Positions 21,240 through 31,536 are shown, numbered from the stretch's first letter. The stretch: DNA of 64,000 bases from an uncultured Kiloniellaceae bacterium (GCA_947493695.1 CANLSF010000004.1:124001-188000), one strand, 5' to 3'. Notes: generated by a model not told the origin, from the letters alone. A program made the numbers and translations.

Positions 21240-21289
21240 GGCCGGATTCCAGCGGCGGGAGATGATCGCCGATTTAACCTGAATTTCAC

Positions 21290-21318
21290 TTGCAATTGGC
21301 GGTCCACGGGGCTATGAC
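21290..21318 (+). promoter_or_regulatory. Candidate sigma-70 promoter of rpsB-tsf
   Basis: TTGCAA (21290-21295) is separated by exactly 17 bp from TATGAC (21313-21318). It lies about 120 bp upstream of the rpsB start, leaving a leader with a hairpin CTGGG/CCCAG near 21358-21374. Ribosomal protein S2 operons are often autoregulated through such leaders, but binding here is only inferred. Confidence 0.45.
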
Positions 21319-21439
21319 CCCGCTCAACAGTAACACACACGTGGGTTTTGCGGCGGCTGGGGAGACATCCCAGTCTTCGATCTGGTGTCCGGATAGTCCG
21401 GATAAGCAGCCCACGGAGGTAGAACCGGAGAAAGTTTTT

Positions 21440-22309
21440 ATGGCGCTTCCCACATTCACGATGCGTCAGCTGCTCGAAGCTGGCGTTCATTTCGGTCACA
21501 CGACCCGCCGTTGGAACCCGAAGATGGCTCCGTACATCTTTGGCGAAAGAAACGGCATTCACATCATCGATCTCGAACAGACGGTTCCTTTGCTGCACCG
21601 GGGCCTGGCTTTCGTGCGCGAAGTGGTCGCAGGCGGTGGCCGCGTTCTTTTCGTCGGCACCAAGCGTCAGGCAAGCGAGCGTGTTGCAGACACGGCCAAG
21701 CGCTGTGGTCAGTACTACGTGAACCATCGCTGGCTCGGCGGCATGCTGACCAACTGGAAAACCATTTCCCTGTCGATCCGCCGTCTTCGCGATGTCGAAA
21801 ACCGTCTGGTCGAAGATCAGTCCGGTCTGACCAAGAAAGAGCTGCTGAATCTGACCCGCGAGCGCGACAAGCTGGAGCGCGCACTGGGCGGAATTAAGGA
21901 GATGGGCGGCCTTCCTGACGTGATCGTCGTGATCGATACCAATAAGGAACACATCGCAATTGCTGAAGCCAACACCCTGAACATTCCAGTGGTCGGCATC
22001 CTCGATTCGAATTCCAGCCCGGACAACATCACTTACCCTGTTCCCGGCAACGATGATGCAATCCGTGCAATCAGCCTTTACTGCGACCTGATGGCCGAGA
22101 GCGTTCTCGACGGCATTCAGCAGGAACTGACGGCCAGCGGCACTGACATCGGTGCTGCCGAAGAAGCGCCCGTTGAGACCCTGCCTGAAGCAGCTCCTGA
22201 AGCACCCGCTGCTGAAGCTGCGCCGGCGGAAGCGCCTGCAGCAGAAGCGCCAGCTGCCGAAGCTGCGCCAGCAGAAAAGACTGAGACGGAGCAGGCCGCT
22301 CAGGCTTAA
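21440..22309 (+). CDS. rpsB: 30S ribosomal protein S2
   Basis: This small-subunit ribosomal protein has 289 residues from the ATG at 21440 ([20 protein letters not shown], the family N-terminus). An in-frame ORF from 21290 is leader sequence. Signatures include [23 protein letters not shown] and [15 protein letters not shown]. The C-terminus carries an unusual tail of about 45 residues made almost only of Ala, Pro and Glu, beyond the usual 240-250 residue body. Such tails occur in several alphaproteobacteria. It is followed by a terminator before tsf. Confidence 0.97.
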   Translation: MALPTFTMRQLLEAGVHFGHTTRRWNPKMAPYIFGERNGIHIIDLEQTVPLLHRGLAFVREVVAGGGRVLFVGTKRQASERVADTAKRCGQYYVNHRWLGGMLTNWKTISLSIRRLRDVENRLVEDQSGLTKKELLNLTRERDKLERALGGIKEMGGLPDVIVVIDTNKEHIAIAEANTLNIPVVGILDSNSSPDNITYPVPGNDDAIRAISLYCDLMAESVLDGIQQELTASGTDIGAAEEAPVETLPEAAPEAPAAEAAPAEAPAAEAPAAEAAPAEKTETEQAAQA

Positions 22310-22332
22310 CTGCTCTGCCACCGGTTAGTTAT

Positions 22333-22361
22333 GAACGGCGGCATCAGGCCGCCGTTCTTTT
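22333..22361 (+). terminator. Terminator or attenuator between rpsB and tsf
   Basis: GAACGGCGGC (22333-22342) and GCCGCCGTTC (22348-22357) form a 10 bp GC-rich stem with a 5 nt loop, followed by TTTT. It sits between two genes normally co-transcribed, so it probably causes partial termination and lowers tsf expression relative to rpsB. Confidence 0.75.
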
Positions 22362-22403
22362 AAAACCAGTTCGTATCACACTGTTATTCGGAAAGACGAT
22401 CAC

Positions 22404-23330
22404 ATGACCCAGATTACCGCAGCGCTCGTGAAAGAACTTCGCGAGTCGTCAGGCGCCGGCATGATGGACTGCAAAAAGGCACTGACCGAGGCGGGCGGCG
22501 ACTTGGACGCTGCCGTCGATTGGCTTCGCAAAAAAGGTTTGGCTGCCGCAGCCAAGAAAGCCGGTCGTGTTGCAGCTGAAGGTCTCGTCGGTGTCGCTTC
22601 GCAGGGCACCAGCGGTGCCGTCGTTGAAGTTAATGCAGAGACCGACTTCGTTGCGCGCAACCAGGATTTCCAGGGCTTTGTAAGCTCTACGGCGACCATC
22701 GCCTTGGGAACCGAGGGCAACCTCGAGAGCCTGCTCGCAGCCAGCTATCCCGATAGCGGTGCGGCCCTTTCGGACCAGCTGACCACTATGATCGCGAAGA
22801 TCGGTGAAAACATGTCGGTGCGCCGGACCGCTCAGTTCTCGGTCGAAAGCGGTGTCGTATCCTCTTATGTTCATAATCAGATCGCTCCGGGCCTTGGAAA
22901 GATCGGTGTTCTGGTGGCGCTTGAATCCACTGGCGATGCCGATAAACTTGCAGCTCTCGGCAAGCAGCTGGCCATGCATGTTGCGGCAGCGCATCCAACC
23001 GCTCTGGACAAGGACGACGTGGACGCGTCTTCGCTGGATCGTGAGCGCGATGTTCTGAGTGAACAGGCCCGTGCCAGCGGCAAGCCGGAAGAGATCATTG
23101 CAAAGATGGTCGAAGGCCGCCTGCGCAAGTACTACGAGGAAGTTTGCCTCCTGGAGCAGACTTATGTGATCGATGGTGAGACCAAAGTTCGCAAAGTCAT
23201 TGAAAATGCCGGAAATGACGTCGGTGCTCCTGTGAAACTGACCGGTTTCGCGCGCTTCCAGCTCGGTGAAGGCATCGAGAAGGAAGAAAGCGATTTTGCA
23301 GCTGAGGTCGCGGCGACCCTCGGCAGCTAA
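22404..23330 (+). CDS. tsf: Translation elongation factor Ts
   Basis: This is the guanine-nucleotide exchange factor for EF-Tu, 308 residues. The N-terminal UBA-like domain ([20 protein letters not shown]) is followed by [24 protein letters not shown]. The core contains the TDFVARN motif near residue 80, which contacts EF-Tu. It follows rpsB after a terminator-like hairpin. Confidence 0.97.
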   Translation: MTQITAALVKELRESSGAGMMDCKKALTEAGGDLDAAVDWLRKKGLAAAAKKAGRVAAEGLVGVASQGTSGAVVEVNAETDFVARNQDFQGFVSSTATIALGTEGNLESLLAASYPDSGAALSDQLTTMIAKIGENMSVRRTAQFSVESGVVSSYVHNQIAPGLGKIGVLVALESTGDADKLAALGKQLAMHVAAAHPTALDKDDVDASSLDRERDVLSEQARASGKPEEIIAKMVEGRLRKYYEEVCLLEQTYVIDGETKVRKVIENAGNDVGAPVKLTGFARFQLGEGIEKEESDFAAEVAATLGS

Positions 23331-23806
23331 TCTGCTTGGTTTGGACGCCATGCCCGGTCATTACCGTGAACGGGCATGGCGCACTTCCAGCGATCGACGC
23401 GCAGGTGCAGTTGCCACAATGCTGTTCCTGCGGCTCAAGGGAACTCAGGTGTTGCCGCCAATTGAGGCAATGCCCCTTGTGACTCTTTAGGCGGTAGCCG
23501 TTGATTTTCTGCGCGCGCCGCATGAAAAGTTGCAAGAAGACAGTGGTTTAAGAGCTGATCTGGTCCCAAGTTTTTAAGGGCCCGATGAAGACACTTGGCA
23601 CGAGGGGTTTCACGATGCGGTGTGGTTTCGTATATCATGCGCCTACTTGCCGATTCGCCGCCTCATATTGGACGCATTCGCCTGCCAAAACCTCACGCGG
23701 ATGACGCTGGAATGTACTGTTTGACAAGGCATTCCGATTAACAGCGTCTTCGGGTACAGAATTACAATGCGGGGACAATAGATCCCCGATCCGATAAGGA
23801 GATCCC
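23331..23806. other. 476 bp intergenic region between tsf and pyrH
   Basis: There is no convincing gene. A 10 bp inverted repeat GCCATGCCCG/CGGGCATGGC (23347-23380) just after tsf may stop transcription, although no T run follows. A small hairpin GGGGA/TCCCC (23771-23787) lies before the pyrH ribosome-binding site AAGGAG. Promoters for the pyrH operon must lie here, but none has both good boxes and good spacing. Confidence 0.6.
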
Positions 23807-24535
23807 ATGGCCGACAGTCCGAAATACAAGCGCGTACTGCTTAAAGTTTCGGGAGAGGCCCTGATGGGCTCGCGAGAGTACGGGCTTGACCCGGAAACCG
23901 TGCAGCAGATTGCTGGTGACGTCCGTGACGTCAGCCGCTTGGGTGTTGAAGTCTGCCTGGTCGTGGGTGGCGGTAACATCTTCCGCGGGCTCGCAGGTGC
24001 GGCGGCTGGGATGGAGCGGTCCACGGCTGACTACATGGGCATGCTGGCGACGGTGATTAACGCACTGGCGCTGCAGAATGCCCTGGAAAAACTCGATGTG
24101 GACACCCGGGTGCTCTCGGCGATCCCCATGGCGACCGTGGCAGAACCCTATATTCGGCGCCGGGCCGTGCGGCATATGGAGAAGGGCCGTGTGGTTATCT
24201 TCGGTGCTGGTACCGGCAATCCCTTCTTCACCACGGACACTGCGGCAGCCTTGCGCGCTTCAGAGATGAACTGCGACATTTTGCTCAAGGGCACGAAGGT
24301 CGACGGCGTTTACGATGCCGACCCCGTGGCGGTTCCCGATGCCAAACGTTATGACTGCTTGACCTACATGCAGGTTCTGACTCAGGATTTGGGCGTTATG
24401 GACCATTCGGCCATTTCATTGGCCCGCGAGAACTCAATTCCGATTGCCGTTTTCTCAATTTATCAACCGGGAGCGTTTGCGGACGTTCTTCGGGGAAATG
24501 GCAGATTCACCATCGTTCAGCATGATTGTGCATAG
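23807..24535 (+). CDS. pyrH: Uridylate kinase
   Basis: This enzyme phosphorylates UMP to UDP in pyrimidine nucleotide synthesis. It has 242 residues, typical of bacterial UMP kinase. Motifs are [16 protein letters not shown] at the N-terminus, [16 protein letters not shown], the central [19 protein letters not shown], and [13 protein letters not shown]. An AAGGAG site lies 8 bp before the ATG. It is the first gene of a long operon running to lpxB, with frr following after 13 bp. Confidence 0.97.
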   Translation: MADSPKYKRVLLKVSGEALMGSREYGLDPETVQQIAGDVRDVSRLGVEVCLVVGGGNIFRGLAGAAAGMERSTADYMGMLATVINALALQNALEKLDVDTRVLSAIPMATVAEPYIRRRAVRHMEKGRVVIFGAGTGNPFFTTDTAAALRASEMNCDILLKGTKVDGVYDADPVAVPDAKRYDCLTYMQVLTQDLGVMDHSAISLARENSIPIAVFSIYQPGAFADVLRGNGRFTIVQHDCA

Positions 24536-24548
24536 TGAGGTATAAGCC

Positions 24549-25109
24549 GTGTCACAGGACCCAGATCTAAGCGACATCAAACGGCGCATGGATGGCGCGC
24601 TGGATGCTCTTCGGAAGGAATTCGGCGGTCTTCGTACCGGTCGGGCATCCGCAGGGCTGCTCGAACCGATTATGGTCGAGGCTTATGGATCCTCAATGCC
24701 GATCAGCCAGGTTGGCACGATCGGTGTTCCCGAAGCGCGAATGCTGACGGTTCAGGTCTGGGACCGTTCCATGGTTGGCGCCGTCGAAAAGGCGATCCGC
24801 GAGTCGGGTCTTGGCCTCAATCCTTCGCCGGACGGGCAGCTTGTCCGCGTGCCGATCCCTCCTTTGTCGGAAGAGCGCCGGGTCGAGCTGACCAAGATTG
24901 CCGGCAAGTACGCTGAACAAGGCCGGGTTGCGGTTCGCAATGTGCGGCGCGACGGGATGGAAAAGCTAAAGAAAATGGAAAAGGATGGTGAGATCTCGAA
25001 AGACGAGCATCATCTCTGGAACGAAGAGATTCAGTCGCTTACCGACCAGCACATCAAGCTGGTGGATGAGACTCTCGCGCACAAAGAGGAAGAAATCCTG
25101 CAGGTCTAG
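24549..25109 (+). CDS. frr: Ribosome recycling factor
   Basis: This factor releases ribosomes from mRNA after termination together with EF-G. It has 186 residues with a GTG start at 24549. Conserved blocks include [20 protein letters not shown] and the C-terminal helix region with [20 protein letters not shown]. It lies between pyrH and uppS, the usual order. Confidence 0.97.
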   Translation: MSQDPDLSDIKRRMDGALDALRKEFGGLRTGRASAGLLEPIMVEAYGSSMPISQVGTIGVPEARMLTVQVWDRSMVGAVEKAIRESGLGLNPSPDGQLVRVPIPPLSEERRVELTKIAGKYAEQGRVAVRNVRRDGMEKLKKMEKDGEISKDEHHLWNEEIQSLTDQHIKLVDETLAHKEEEILQV

Positions 25110-25150
25110 GGTTTCGTAACGGGTCATCTCGGGGGTCCAGGCACTACTCC

Positions 25151-25885
25151 ATGGATACGCTTCAGTCATTCTCGGGTGAAAAGCCGACACATATTGCCGT
25201 GATTATGGATGGCAATGGCCGTTGGGCAAACGCGCGCGGACTTCCGCGCACCGCCGGTCACAGGCAAGGGGCAGAATCGGTTCGGCGCACGGTCGAGGCC
25301 ACAATGAAGCTAGGGATTCCTTATCTCACGCTTTACGGCTTCTCTTCCGAGAACTGGAACCGCCCCATGGCGGAGGTCGAGGACCTTATGGGTCTGCTGC
25401 GCCGCTATCTGCGCAGTGAACTGGCAAAGTTCCATGAGAATGGCATTCGCCTTCAGGTGATCGGACAGCGCGAGAGATTGCCCGAGGATATCGTTCGGCT
25501 GATCGAAGACGCGGAAGCCACAACACGGGACAATGACAAGCTGAATCTGGTCATGGCGCTCAGTTATGGCGGTCGACAGGACATTACGATGGCTGCGCGA
25601 CGTGCAGCTCAGGCTGTCGCAGCGGGAGAGCTCAAACCGGAAGACCTTGATGAGGCACGGCTCGGTTCCTTCCTTTGGACCAATGGCATTCCCGATCCGG
25701 ATCTTCTGATCAGGACCTCAGGCGAGCAACGGATCAGCAACTTCCTGCTTTGGCAGTCGGCCTACAGCGAACTGGTTTTCGTTGAAAAGCTATGGCCCGA
25801 TTTCGGAGCGGATGACCTCGCTGATGCGATCAGAGAGTATCAACGGCGTGATCGGCGTTTTGGTGCAGCAGCTGACTCTGGATAA
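25151..25885 (+). CDS. uppS: Undecaprenyl diphosphate synthase
   Basis: This cis-prenyltransferase makes the C55 lipid carrier for peptidoglycan and polysaccharides. It has 244 residues. The substrate motif HIAVIMDGNGRWANARGLPR with the catalytic aspartate is at about residues 15-34. YLTLYGFSSENWNRP and DLLIRTSGEQRISNFLLWQSAYSEL follow. Its stop is one base before the cdsA ATG. Confidence 0.97.
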   Translation: MDTLQSFSGEKPTHIAVIMDGNGRWANARGLPRTAGHRQGAESVRRTVEATMKLGIPYLTLYGFSSENWNRPMAEVEDLMGLLRRYLRSELAKFHENGIRLQVIGQRERLPEDIVRLIEDAEATTRDNDKLNLVMALSYGGRQDITMAARRAAQAVAAGELKPEDLDEARLGSFLWTNGIPDPDLLIRTSGEQRISNFLLWQSAYSELVFVEKLWPDFGADDLADAIREYQRRDRRFGAAADSG

Positions 25886-25886
25886 C

Positions 25887-26705
25887 ATGAGCCCATTGGC
25901 GCAGCGGATTGTGGCGGCGGTCGTTCTCGCGCCACCGGTGGTGCTTGCGCTCTATTTCGGGACTCCCTACAGCGATTTTCTGATTCTGATCGCTTCCGGC
26001 ATTGCGGCCTGGGAGTGGGCACGGCTTTGCAACCGGGGAAGCCTGGACATTACCGCACTGCTCGTGATCGGAGCCGTCGTCGCGGCGGTCTTCGCGGCTG
26101 TATTGGGCTTTTACTCAATCGCAGCCTGGATTGTGGTGGTCGGCGCGATGGCAACGGCGTTGAGCGCAACCAACAGCCAGCATGAATCGGTTTCCTGGAT
26201 GGTCGGCGGTGTGATCTATCTGGCCTGGACCTTTATCTCCTTTACCTGGCTCCGTGAGCCCCAGGTATTCGGCTACATGGGCATATTCTGGTTGCTGTTT
26301 GTGGTTTGGGCGACAGATATCGGCGCGTATATTGCCGGACGCAGCATCGGCGGTCCCAAGCTGGCCCCTCGCTTTAGCCCCAATAAAACCTGGGCTGGGC
26401 TGATTGGTGGAGCCATTGCCGCGCTCTTGGTGAGTCTCGCGGCCGGAGCCTGGGTCTTTTCCGGCGGTGATCCTGCCTATTTCGGTTCGCCCTGGGGTTA
26501 TCTGATCTTCGCAGGAATCGCTCTCGCAGTGGTTTCGCAGATCGGTGATCTCTTTGAGTCCCGTTTGAAGCGCAAGTTTGATGCCAAGGATTCGAGCCGC
26601 ATCATTCCCGGACATGGCGGTGTGCTGGACCGGGTTGACGGGCTGCTGGCCGCGAGCCTGGTCTGTGCGGCTACGGTGTGGCTGGGTCAGCGGATGGGAA
26701 TGTAG
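25887..26705 (+). CDS. cdsA: Phosphatidate cytidylyltransferase
   Basis: This integral membrane enzyme forms CDP-diacylglycerol from phosphatidate and CTP for phospholipid synthesis. It has 272 residues from the ATG at 25887, directly after uppS. A longer in-frame ORF from 25782 overlaps uppS and is rejected. About seven hydrophobic segments are visible. The family signature with KRKFDAKDSSRIIPGHGG and DRVDG is near residues 229-252, and SPNKTWAGLIGG precedes it. Confidence 0.95.
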   Translation: MSPLAQRIVAAVVLAPPVVLALYFGTPYSDFLILIASGIAAWEWARLCNRGSLDITALLVIGAVVAAVFAAVLGFYSIAAWIVVVGAMATALSATNSQHESVSWMVGGVIYLAWTFISFTWLREPQVFGYMGIFWLLFVVWATDIGAYIAGRSIGGPKLAPRFSPNKTWAGLIGGAIAALLVSLAAGAWVFSGGDPAYFGSPWGYLIFAGIALAVVSQIGDLFESRLKRKFDAKDSSRIIPGHGGVLDRVDGLLAASLVCAATVWLGQRMGM

Positions 26706-26744
26706 TATGTTGTGCGCGGAAATCGACAGAACTCGGGGACAGCT

Positions 26745-27950
26745 ATGACACCGTCACGGGATTCATCGAATAGGACACCGCGATTTAACGACCAGAAGCG
26801 CAAGGTTTCTATTCTCGGTTCGACCGGATCCGTGGGGCAAAGCACGATTGATCTGATCGAACGCAATCCCGAGAGCTTTGAAGTCGTTGCCCTGACGGCC
26901 AATGGAAATGCGAAAACCCTGGCGGAGCAGGCGCGTCGCCTGGGGGCCAAGCTTGCGGTTGTGGCTGACGAGACGGCCTACGACGAGCTTAAGACTGCAC
27001 TCTCCGGCAGCGGTATTGAAGCTGCTGCAGGCAGAGAAGCCCTGATTTCCGCCGCTGAAATGCCCGCAGACTGGATTATGGCCGCCATTGTCGGGGCGGC
27101 AGGTATGGAGCCTACTCTGGCCGCCATTCGTCAGGGCGCTGCAGTCGGGCTTGCGAACAAGGAAACGTTGGTCTGCGCCGGGTCGCTGATCACCAGGGAA
27201 GTCAAGGCGAGTGGCACCACGCTGCTGCCGGTGGATTCGGAACATAACGCGATCTTTCAGGTGCTTGATGCCGAGCGTCAGAACACTGTCGAGCGCCTGG
27301 TTCTTACCGCTTCGGGAGGGCCGTTCAGGTCTTTTTCAAAAGCACAGATGGCTGCGGTCACACCCTCCCAGGCACTTGCCCACCCGAACTGGGATATGGG
27401 TGCTAAGATCTCGATCGATTCGGCGACCATGATGAACAAGGGGCTCGAGCTGATCGAGGCTGTGCATCTCTTTGATATGCCGGAGTCGCGGGTAGATATT
27501 CTGGTGCACCCTCAGTCGGTGATCCATTCGATGGTTTCTTACGTGGACGGATCGGTTCTGGCCCAACTCGGGGTGCCCGACATGCGTACACCCATCGCTT
27601 ACGCATTGGCCTGGCCCGACCGGATGCCGGCGCCAGTCGATCGTCTGGATCTGGCAAAAATAGCCACGCTTTCTTTCGAAGCGCCCGATTCGGAGCGTTT
27701 TCCCGCGCTAAGATTGACGCGTGAGGCCTTGCGCATTGGAGGGGACGCCCCCACTATCTTAAATGCTGCCAATGAGATAGCGGTTGCCAGCTTCCTGAAA
27801 AATGGAATTGGGTTTCTGGAGATTGCGGAGATCGTCGAGGAGACGCTGACGGGCTTGCCGAAGGGTAAACTGGAGTCTCTGGACGATGTTATCGCCGCAG
27901 ATGCTGCGGCGCGTCGCTATGCTCATGGCCTGGTGGAGCGGGCTGCCTAA
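26745..27950 (+). CDS. dxr: 1-deoxy-D-xylulose 5-phosphate reductoisomerase
   Basis: This enzyme performs the committed step of the MEP isoprenoid pathway, making 2-C-methylerythritol 4-phosphate with NADPH. It is 401 residues from the ATG at 26745, which has GGGGAC upstream. A GTG at 26712 is a weaker alternative. The NADPH-binding motif VSILGSTGSVGQSTIDL is near residue 21. NKETLVCAG and the metal-binding SEHNAIFQ and the substrate loop (LTASGGPFR) are present. Confidence 0.96.
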   Translation: MTPSRDSSNRTPRFNDQKRKVSILGSTGSVGQSTIDLIERNPESFEVVALTANGNAKTLAEQARRLGAKLAVVADETAYDELKTALSGSGIEAAAGREALISAAEMPADWIMAAIVGAAGMEPTLAAIRQGAAVGLANKETLVCAGSLITREVKASGTTLLPVDSEHNAIFQVLDAERQNTVERLVLTASGGPFRSFSKAQMAAVTPSQALAHPNWDMGAKISIDSATMMNKGLELIEAVHLFDMPESRVDILVHPQSVIHSMVSYVDGSVLAQLGVPDMRTPIAYALAWPDRMPAPVDRLDLAKIATLSFEAPDSERFPALRLTREALRIGGDAPTILNAANEIAVASFLKNGIGFLEIAEIVEETLTGLPKGKLESLDDVIAADAAARRYAHGLVERAA

Positions 27951-28081
27951 TGCCGGGACACGTTCCGGTGAGGCTGCCTACCCGAGCAGGATGAAAAGGC
28001 CTATGTGTTAGGCTGATGTTTACGCCGACGCCGGAAAGTAGGCCGGTGTTGGTATTTATTGGTTAATTCGGACGGAACAAT

Positions 28082-29182
28082 ATGGAATTCCTCAATGTTT
28101 TGACTGGGACGGTGCTTCCCTTTCTGATTGTTCTGACCGTGCTCGTGTTTGTGCACGAGATGGGCCACTATCTGATCGCCCGTAAGAACGGTGTCAGAGT
28201 TGAAGTCTTTTCGATCGGTTTCGGTCCTGAGATTTTCGGTTGGACCGACCGGGTCAACACCCGCTGGAAGTTCAGCCTGATCCCGCTTGGCGGATACGTG
28301 AAGATGTTCGGCGATGCCGACGCGGCCAGCCGGCCTTCCGATGCGCCTATGAGCGAAGAGGAGCGGGCGGTGTCGTTCCAGGCCAAACGACTGGGGCAAC
28401 GCGCCTGGATCGTTGCCGGTGGGCCGCTGGCGAATTTCATCCTGGCGATTGTGATTTTCGCCGGACTCTTCACCTTTGTCGGGCAGCCCTTTACGCCCGC
28501 TACGGTTGGCGATGTCCTACCCGATTCGGCGGCTTCCGAAGCCGGTTTTCTTCCTGGTGACCGGATTATCCGCGTCGATGGCGATGAAATCGAACGCTTT
28601 GAAGAGCTGCAGACCATCGTTCAGCTCAGCGCCGGCAGTGCCTTGGCGATTGATGTGCTTCGCGACGGTGCCGAAGTCGCGCTACAGGCGACGCCACGTA
28701 CGGCAATCAGCGATGCAATGGGAAGCGAGCAGCAGGTCTGGCGCCTAGGGATCAGCCGTAGTGGAGCAGAATACAAGCAACATGATCCTTTTACCGCCGT
28801 CTGGCGTGCAACCCTTGAAACCGTCAATGTGACGACGAATACCCTGAAAGCCGTTGGTCAGATGATTACCGGCGATCGCAGTTCCAAGGAGCTTGGCGGA
28901 CCGCTGAGAATCGCCCAGATGTCCGGGCAGGTGGCCGAGTTCGGTTTTATCTCGCTCTTGTCTCTGGTCGCGATCCTTTCGGTGAATCTGGGTTTGATCA
29001 ATCTTTTCCCGGTGCCCATGCTGGATGGCGGGCATCTCTTCTTTTACGCGATTGAAGCTCTGCGCGGACGACCACTGGGCGAACGTGCGCAAGAATACGG
29101 TTTCCGTATCGGTCTTGCTCTGGTATTGAGCTTAATGGTCTTTGCCACATGGAACGATCTTGATCACTTCGGGTTGTTTTGA
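28082..29182 (+). CDS. rseP: RIP metalloprotease RseP (site-2 protease)
   Basis: This inner-membrane zinc protease cleaves anti-sigma factors and signal peptides inside the membrane. It has 366 residues. The HEMGH zinc site is at about residues 23-27 in the first helix. A PDZ domain follows (about 130-200, with DSAASEAGFLPGDRIIRVDG). The second active-site motif NLFPVPMLDGGHLFFY is near residues 303-318. Only one PDZ domain is evident, shorter than the tandem pair of E. coli. It precedes bamA, suggesting a role in envelope stress. Confidence 0.96.
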   Translation: MEFLNVLTGTVLPFLIVLTVLVFVHEMGHYLIARKNGVRVEVFSIGFGPEIFGWTDRVNTRWKFSLIPLGGYVKMFGDADAASRPSDAPMSEEERAVSFQAKRLGQRAWIVAGGPLANFILAIVIFAGLFTFVGQPFTPATVGDVLPDSAASEAGFLPGDRIIRVDGDEIERFEELQTIVQLSAGSALAIDVLRDGAEVALQATPRTAISDAMGSEQQVWRLGISRSGAEYKQHDPFTAVWRATLETVNVTTNTLKAVGQMITGDRSSKELGGPLRIAQMSGQVAEFGFISLLSLVAILSVNLGLINLFPVPMLDGGHLFFYAIEALRGRPLGERAQEYGFRIGLALVLSLMVFATWNDLDHFGLF

Positions 29183-29243
29183 GGGCATTTGGATCACATA
29201 GATCGATTATTCACCTAAGTAAGGTGTTCGGGGGTTTTGCAAC

Positions 29244-31532
29244 GTGATTCGTGTGCCATATGTGGCCTTGTTTTTAGGGCTATGGCTTAGTTTAGGTACC
29301 GGGGCCGCGGTAAGTCCGGCCACAGCGCAGGAGTTGTTGTCCGGAGGACGTATCGAGGAGATACGTGTCGAGGGCAGTCAACGTATCGAGCCTGAAACCG
29401 TACGTTCGTACATGCGGATTAATCCAGGCGACGATTTCGATCCGGTTGCGCTGGATAAATCCCTGAAAAGCATTTTTGCCACGGGACTATTTGCGGACGT
29501 CACACTGCGTCGTGACCGCAATGCGCTGATCGTGAATGTGGTCGAGAACCCCATTATCAACCGAATCGCGTTTGAGGGTAACGATCGCCTGGACAATGAG
29601 GTGCTCGAATCAGAGGTAACCTTACGGCCGCGCGTCGTCTTTACCCGGACAAAGGTTCAAAAGGATGCGCAGCGCATTCTTGAGCTTTACCGGCGTTCAG
29701 GCCGTTTCGCAGCGACCGTCGATCCTAAAGTCATTCAACTGCCGCAGAACCGAATCGATCTGGTGTTCGAGATCAGCGAAGGTGAACTGACGGGCATCAA
29801 CGCGATCAACTTCATCGGCAACCGGGAGTTCTCGGACGGACGGCTCCGTGAAGCCATCGCCACCAGCGAATCGGCGTTCTATCGGATTCTGTCGACCACA
29901 GATACCTACGACCCCGACCGTCTGACCTTCGACCGCGAGCTGCTCAGGCGGTTTTATCTGAGCGAAGGTTATGCCGATTTCCGGGTTAACTCGGTGGTTG
30001 CCGAGCTGGCGCCGGACCGGGAAGGCTTTATCATCACCTTTACGGTGGTCGAGGGGCAGCAGTACGACTTCGGCACAATTGACGTTCAGACCACCCTGCG
30101 GAATCTGGATCCGGAACAGGTTCGCGATGCGCTCCTGACGGAAGAGGGGGAGACCTACGATGCTAGCGCTGTCGAGGATACCGTCTCCAATCTGACCGAT
30201 GCCGTGGGTAATCTGGGCTACGCCTTCGTCGACATCCGCCCGAAAACCGACCGGGACCCTGAAGAACGAAAAATTGATATTCTTTTCGATATCCAGGAAG
30301 GACCGAAAGTCTTTGTCGAGCGGATCGATATCGAGGGCAACACACGTACACTTGATAAGGTGATTCGCCGGGAGTTCCGGTTGGTGGAGGGTGACGCCTT
30401 CAACAGCACGAAGCTGCGCCGTTCCCGCCGCCGTATTCAGCGTTTGGGCTTCTTCCAGACGGTCACCGTGGACAACCAGCCCGGAAGTGCGCCTGATAAG
30501 ACCGTTATCAACGTCAATGTCGAGGAACAGTCGACCGGCGACATCAGTTTTGGTGCAGGCTTCTCAACACAGTCGGGGCCCTTGGCAAGTGTCGGAATTC
30601 GCGAGCGGAACCTTCTGGGCCGTGGCCAGGATCTGCGCTTTAACGTTTCTCTCGCCGGCAGCGGTTCGCAGGCTGATATCAGCTTTACCGAGCCCTATTT
30701 CCTGGATCGCGAACTTGCAGCCGGGTTTGATATCTTCCGGGTGACGACAGAAGACGATTCGCGTGCTTTCGACGAGGAGCGTCTGGGCTTCTCGCTGCGT
30801 GGCGGTTACGCACTGACCGAGGATATCCGGCATGTCGCGCGTTACACGCTAGAAGACACCGAGATTTCCGATGTGGATGACGACGCTGCCATCCAGATCC
30901 GGAGTGAAGAGGGCAAATCCTTGCGCTCCAGCATCGGCAACGACTTTACCTACGACACACGGGATTCGCAGTTTGATACCCGCGAAGGCGAAATCGTGCG
31001 GTTGCGCACGACCGTCGCCGGTCTGGGCGGAGATCGTAACTTCTTCAAGGCGACACTTGGCGGCGGTTATTACTTTACGGTCGCGGATGACTGGACATTC
31101 AGCACGCGCGGTGAGGTCGGGCAGATCGTCGGGCTAGGAGAAGATACGAGGATCGCAGACCGCTTCTTTGTCGGCGGTGCCCGTCCGCGCGGTTTCGAGA
31201 TCGGCGGTATCAGCCCGCGTGATCAAGCCAGTGACGATGCGCTGGGGGCGAACAGTTTCTACTCCGGAACGCTTGAGATGACCTTCCCCTTGGGGCTACC
31301 CGAAGAGTTTGATATCCGTGGTCGGCTCTTTACCGATGTCGGAGCGTCATTTGGTATAGACGGCTCAGATGCAGGGGTAGATGATAGTTCCAGCCCTCGT
31401 GTCACGGTCGGCACGGGTGTATCGTGGAATTCTCCATTCGGTCCTATCGTTGTCGACCTTGGTTATGCCGTAATTAAGGAAGACTTCGACGAAACGGAGA
31501 TTCTCAACTTTAGCTTTGGAACGAACTTTTAA
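29244..31532 (+). CDS. bamA: Outer membrane protein assembly factor BamA
   Basis: This is the core of the machinery that folds beta-barrels into the outer membrane. It has 762 residues with a signal peptide ending near ATAQE (about residue 30). Five POTRA repeats follow (about 33-430), with characteristic (V/I)xxGNxR segments such as IDIEGNTRTLDKVIRREF. The C-terminal barrel contains the VGGARPRGFEIGGISPRD lid motif and ends in a beta signal terminating in Phe (NFSFGTNF). It lies between rseP and skp. Confidence 0.97.
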   Translation: MIRVPYVALFLGLWLSLGTGAAVSPATAQELLSGGRIEEIRVEGSQRIEPETVRSYMRINPGDDFDPVALDKSLKSIFATGLFADVTLRRDRNALIVNVVENPIINRIAFEGNDRLDNEVLESEVTLRPRVVFTRTKVQKDAQRILELYRRSGRFAATVDPKVIQLPQNRIDLVFEISEGELTGINAINFIGNREFSDGRLREAIATSESAFYRILSTTDTYDPDRLTFDRELLRRFYLSEGYADFRVNSVVAELAPDREGFIITFTVVEGQQYDFGTIDVQTTLRNLDPEQVRDALLTEEGETYDASAVEDTVSNLTDAVGNLGYAFVDIRPKTDRDPEERKIDILFDIQEGPKVFVERIDIEGNTRTLDKVIRREFRLVEGDAFNSTKLRRSRRRIQRLGFFQTVTVDNQPGSAPDKTVINVNVEEQSTGDISFGAGFSTQSGPLASVGIRERNLLGRGQDLRFNVSLAGSGSQADISFTEPYFLDRELAAGFDIFRVTTEDDSRAFDEERLGFSLRGGYALTEDIRHVARYTLEDTEISDVDDDAAIQIRSEEGKSLRSSIGNDFTYDTRDSQFDTREGEIVRLRTTVAGLGGDRNFFKATLGGGYYFTVADDWTFSTRGEVGQIVGLGEDTRIADRFFVGGARPRGFEIGGISPRDQASDDALGANSFYSGTLEMTFPLGLPEEFDIRGRLFTDVGASFGIDGSDAGVDDSSSPRVTVGTGVSWNSPFGPIVVDLGYAVIKEDFDETEILNFSFGTNF

Positions 31533-31536
31533 TCTG

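Noticed and set aside
21290-21439. In-frame N-terminal extension of rpsB
   Set aside because: The 50 extra residues carry no S2 similarity and contain the promoter and leader. The true start is the ATG at 21440.
23347-23380. 10 bp inverted repeat after tsf as a definite terminator
   Set aside because: The stem is good but no T tract follows on either strand. It is listed only as a possible structure in the intergenic note.
23590-23620. TTGGCACG before pyrH as a sigma-54 promoter
   Set aside because: The required GC dinucleotide ten bases after GG is missing, so the -24/-12 pattern fails.
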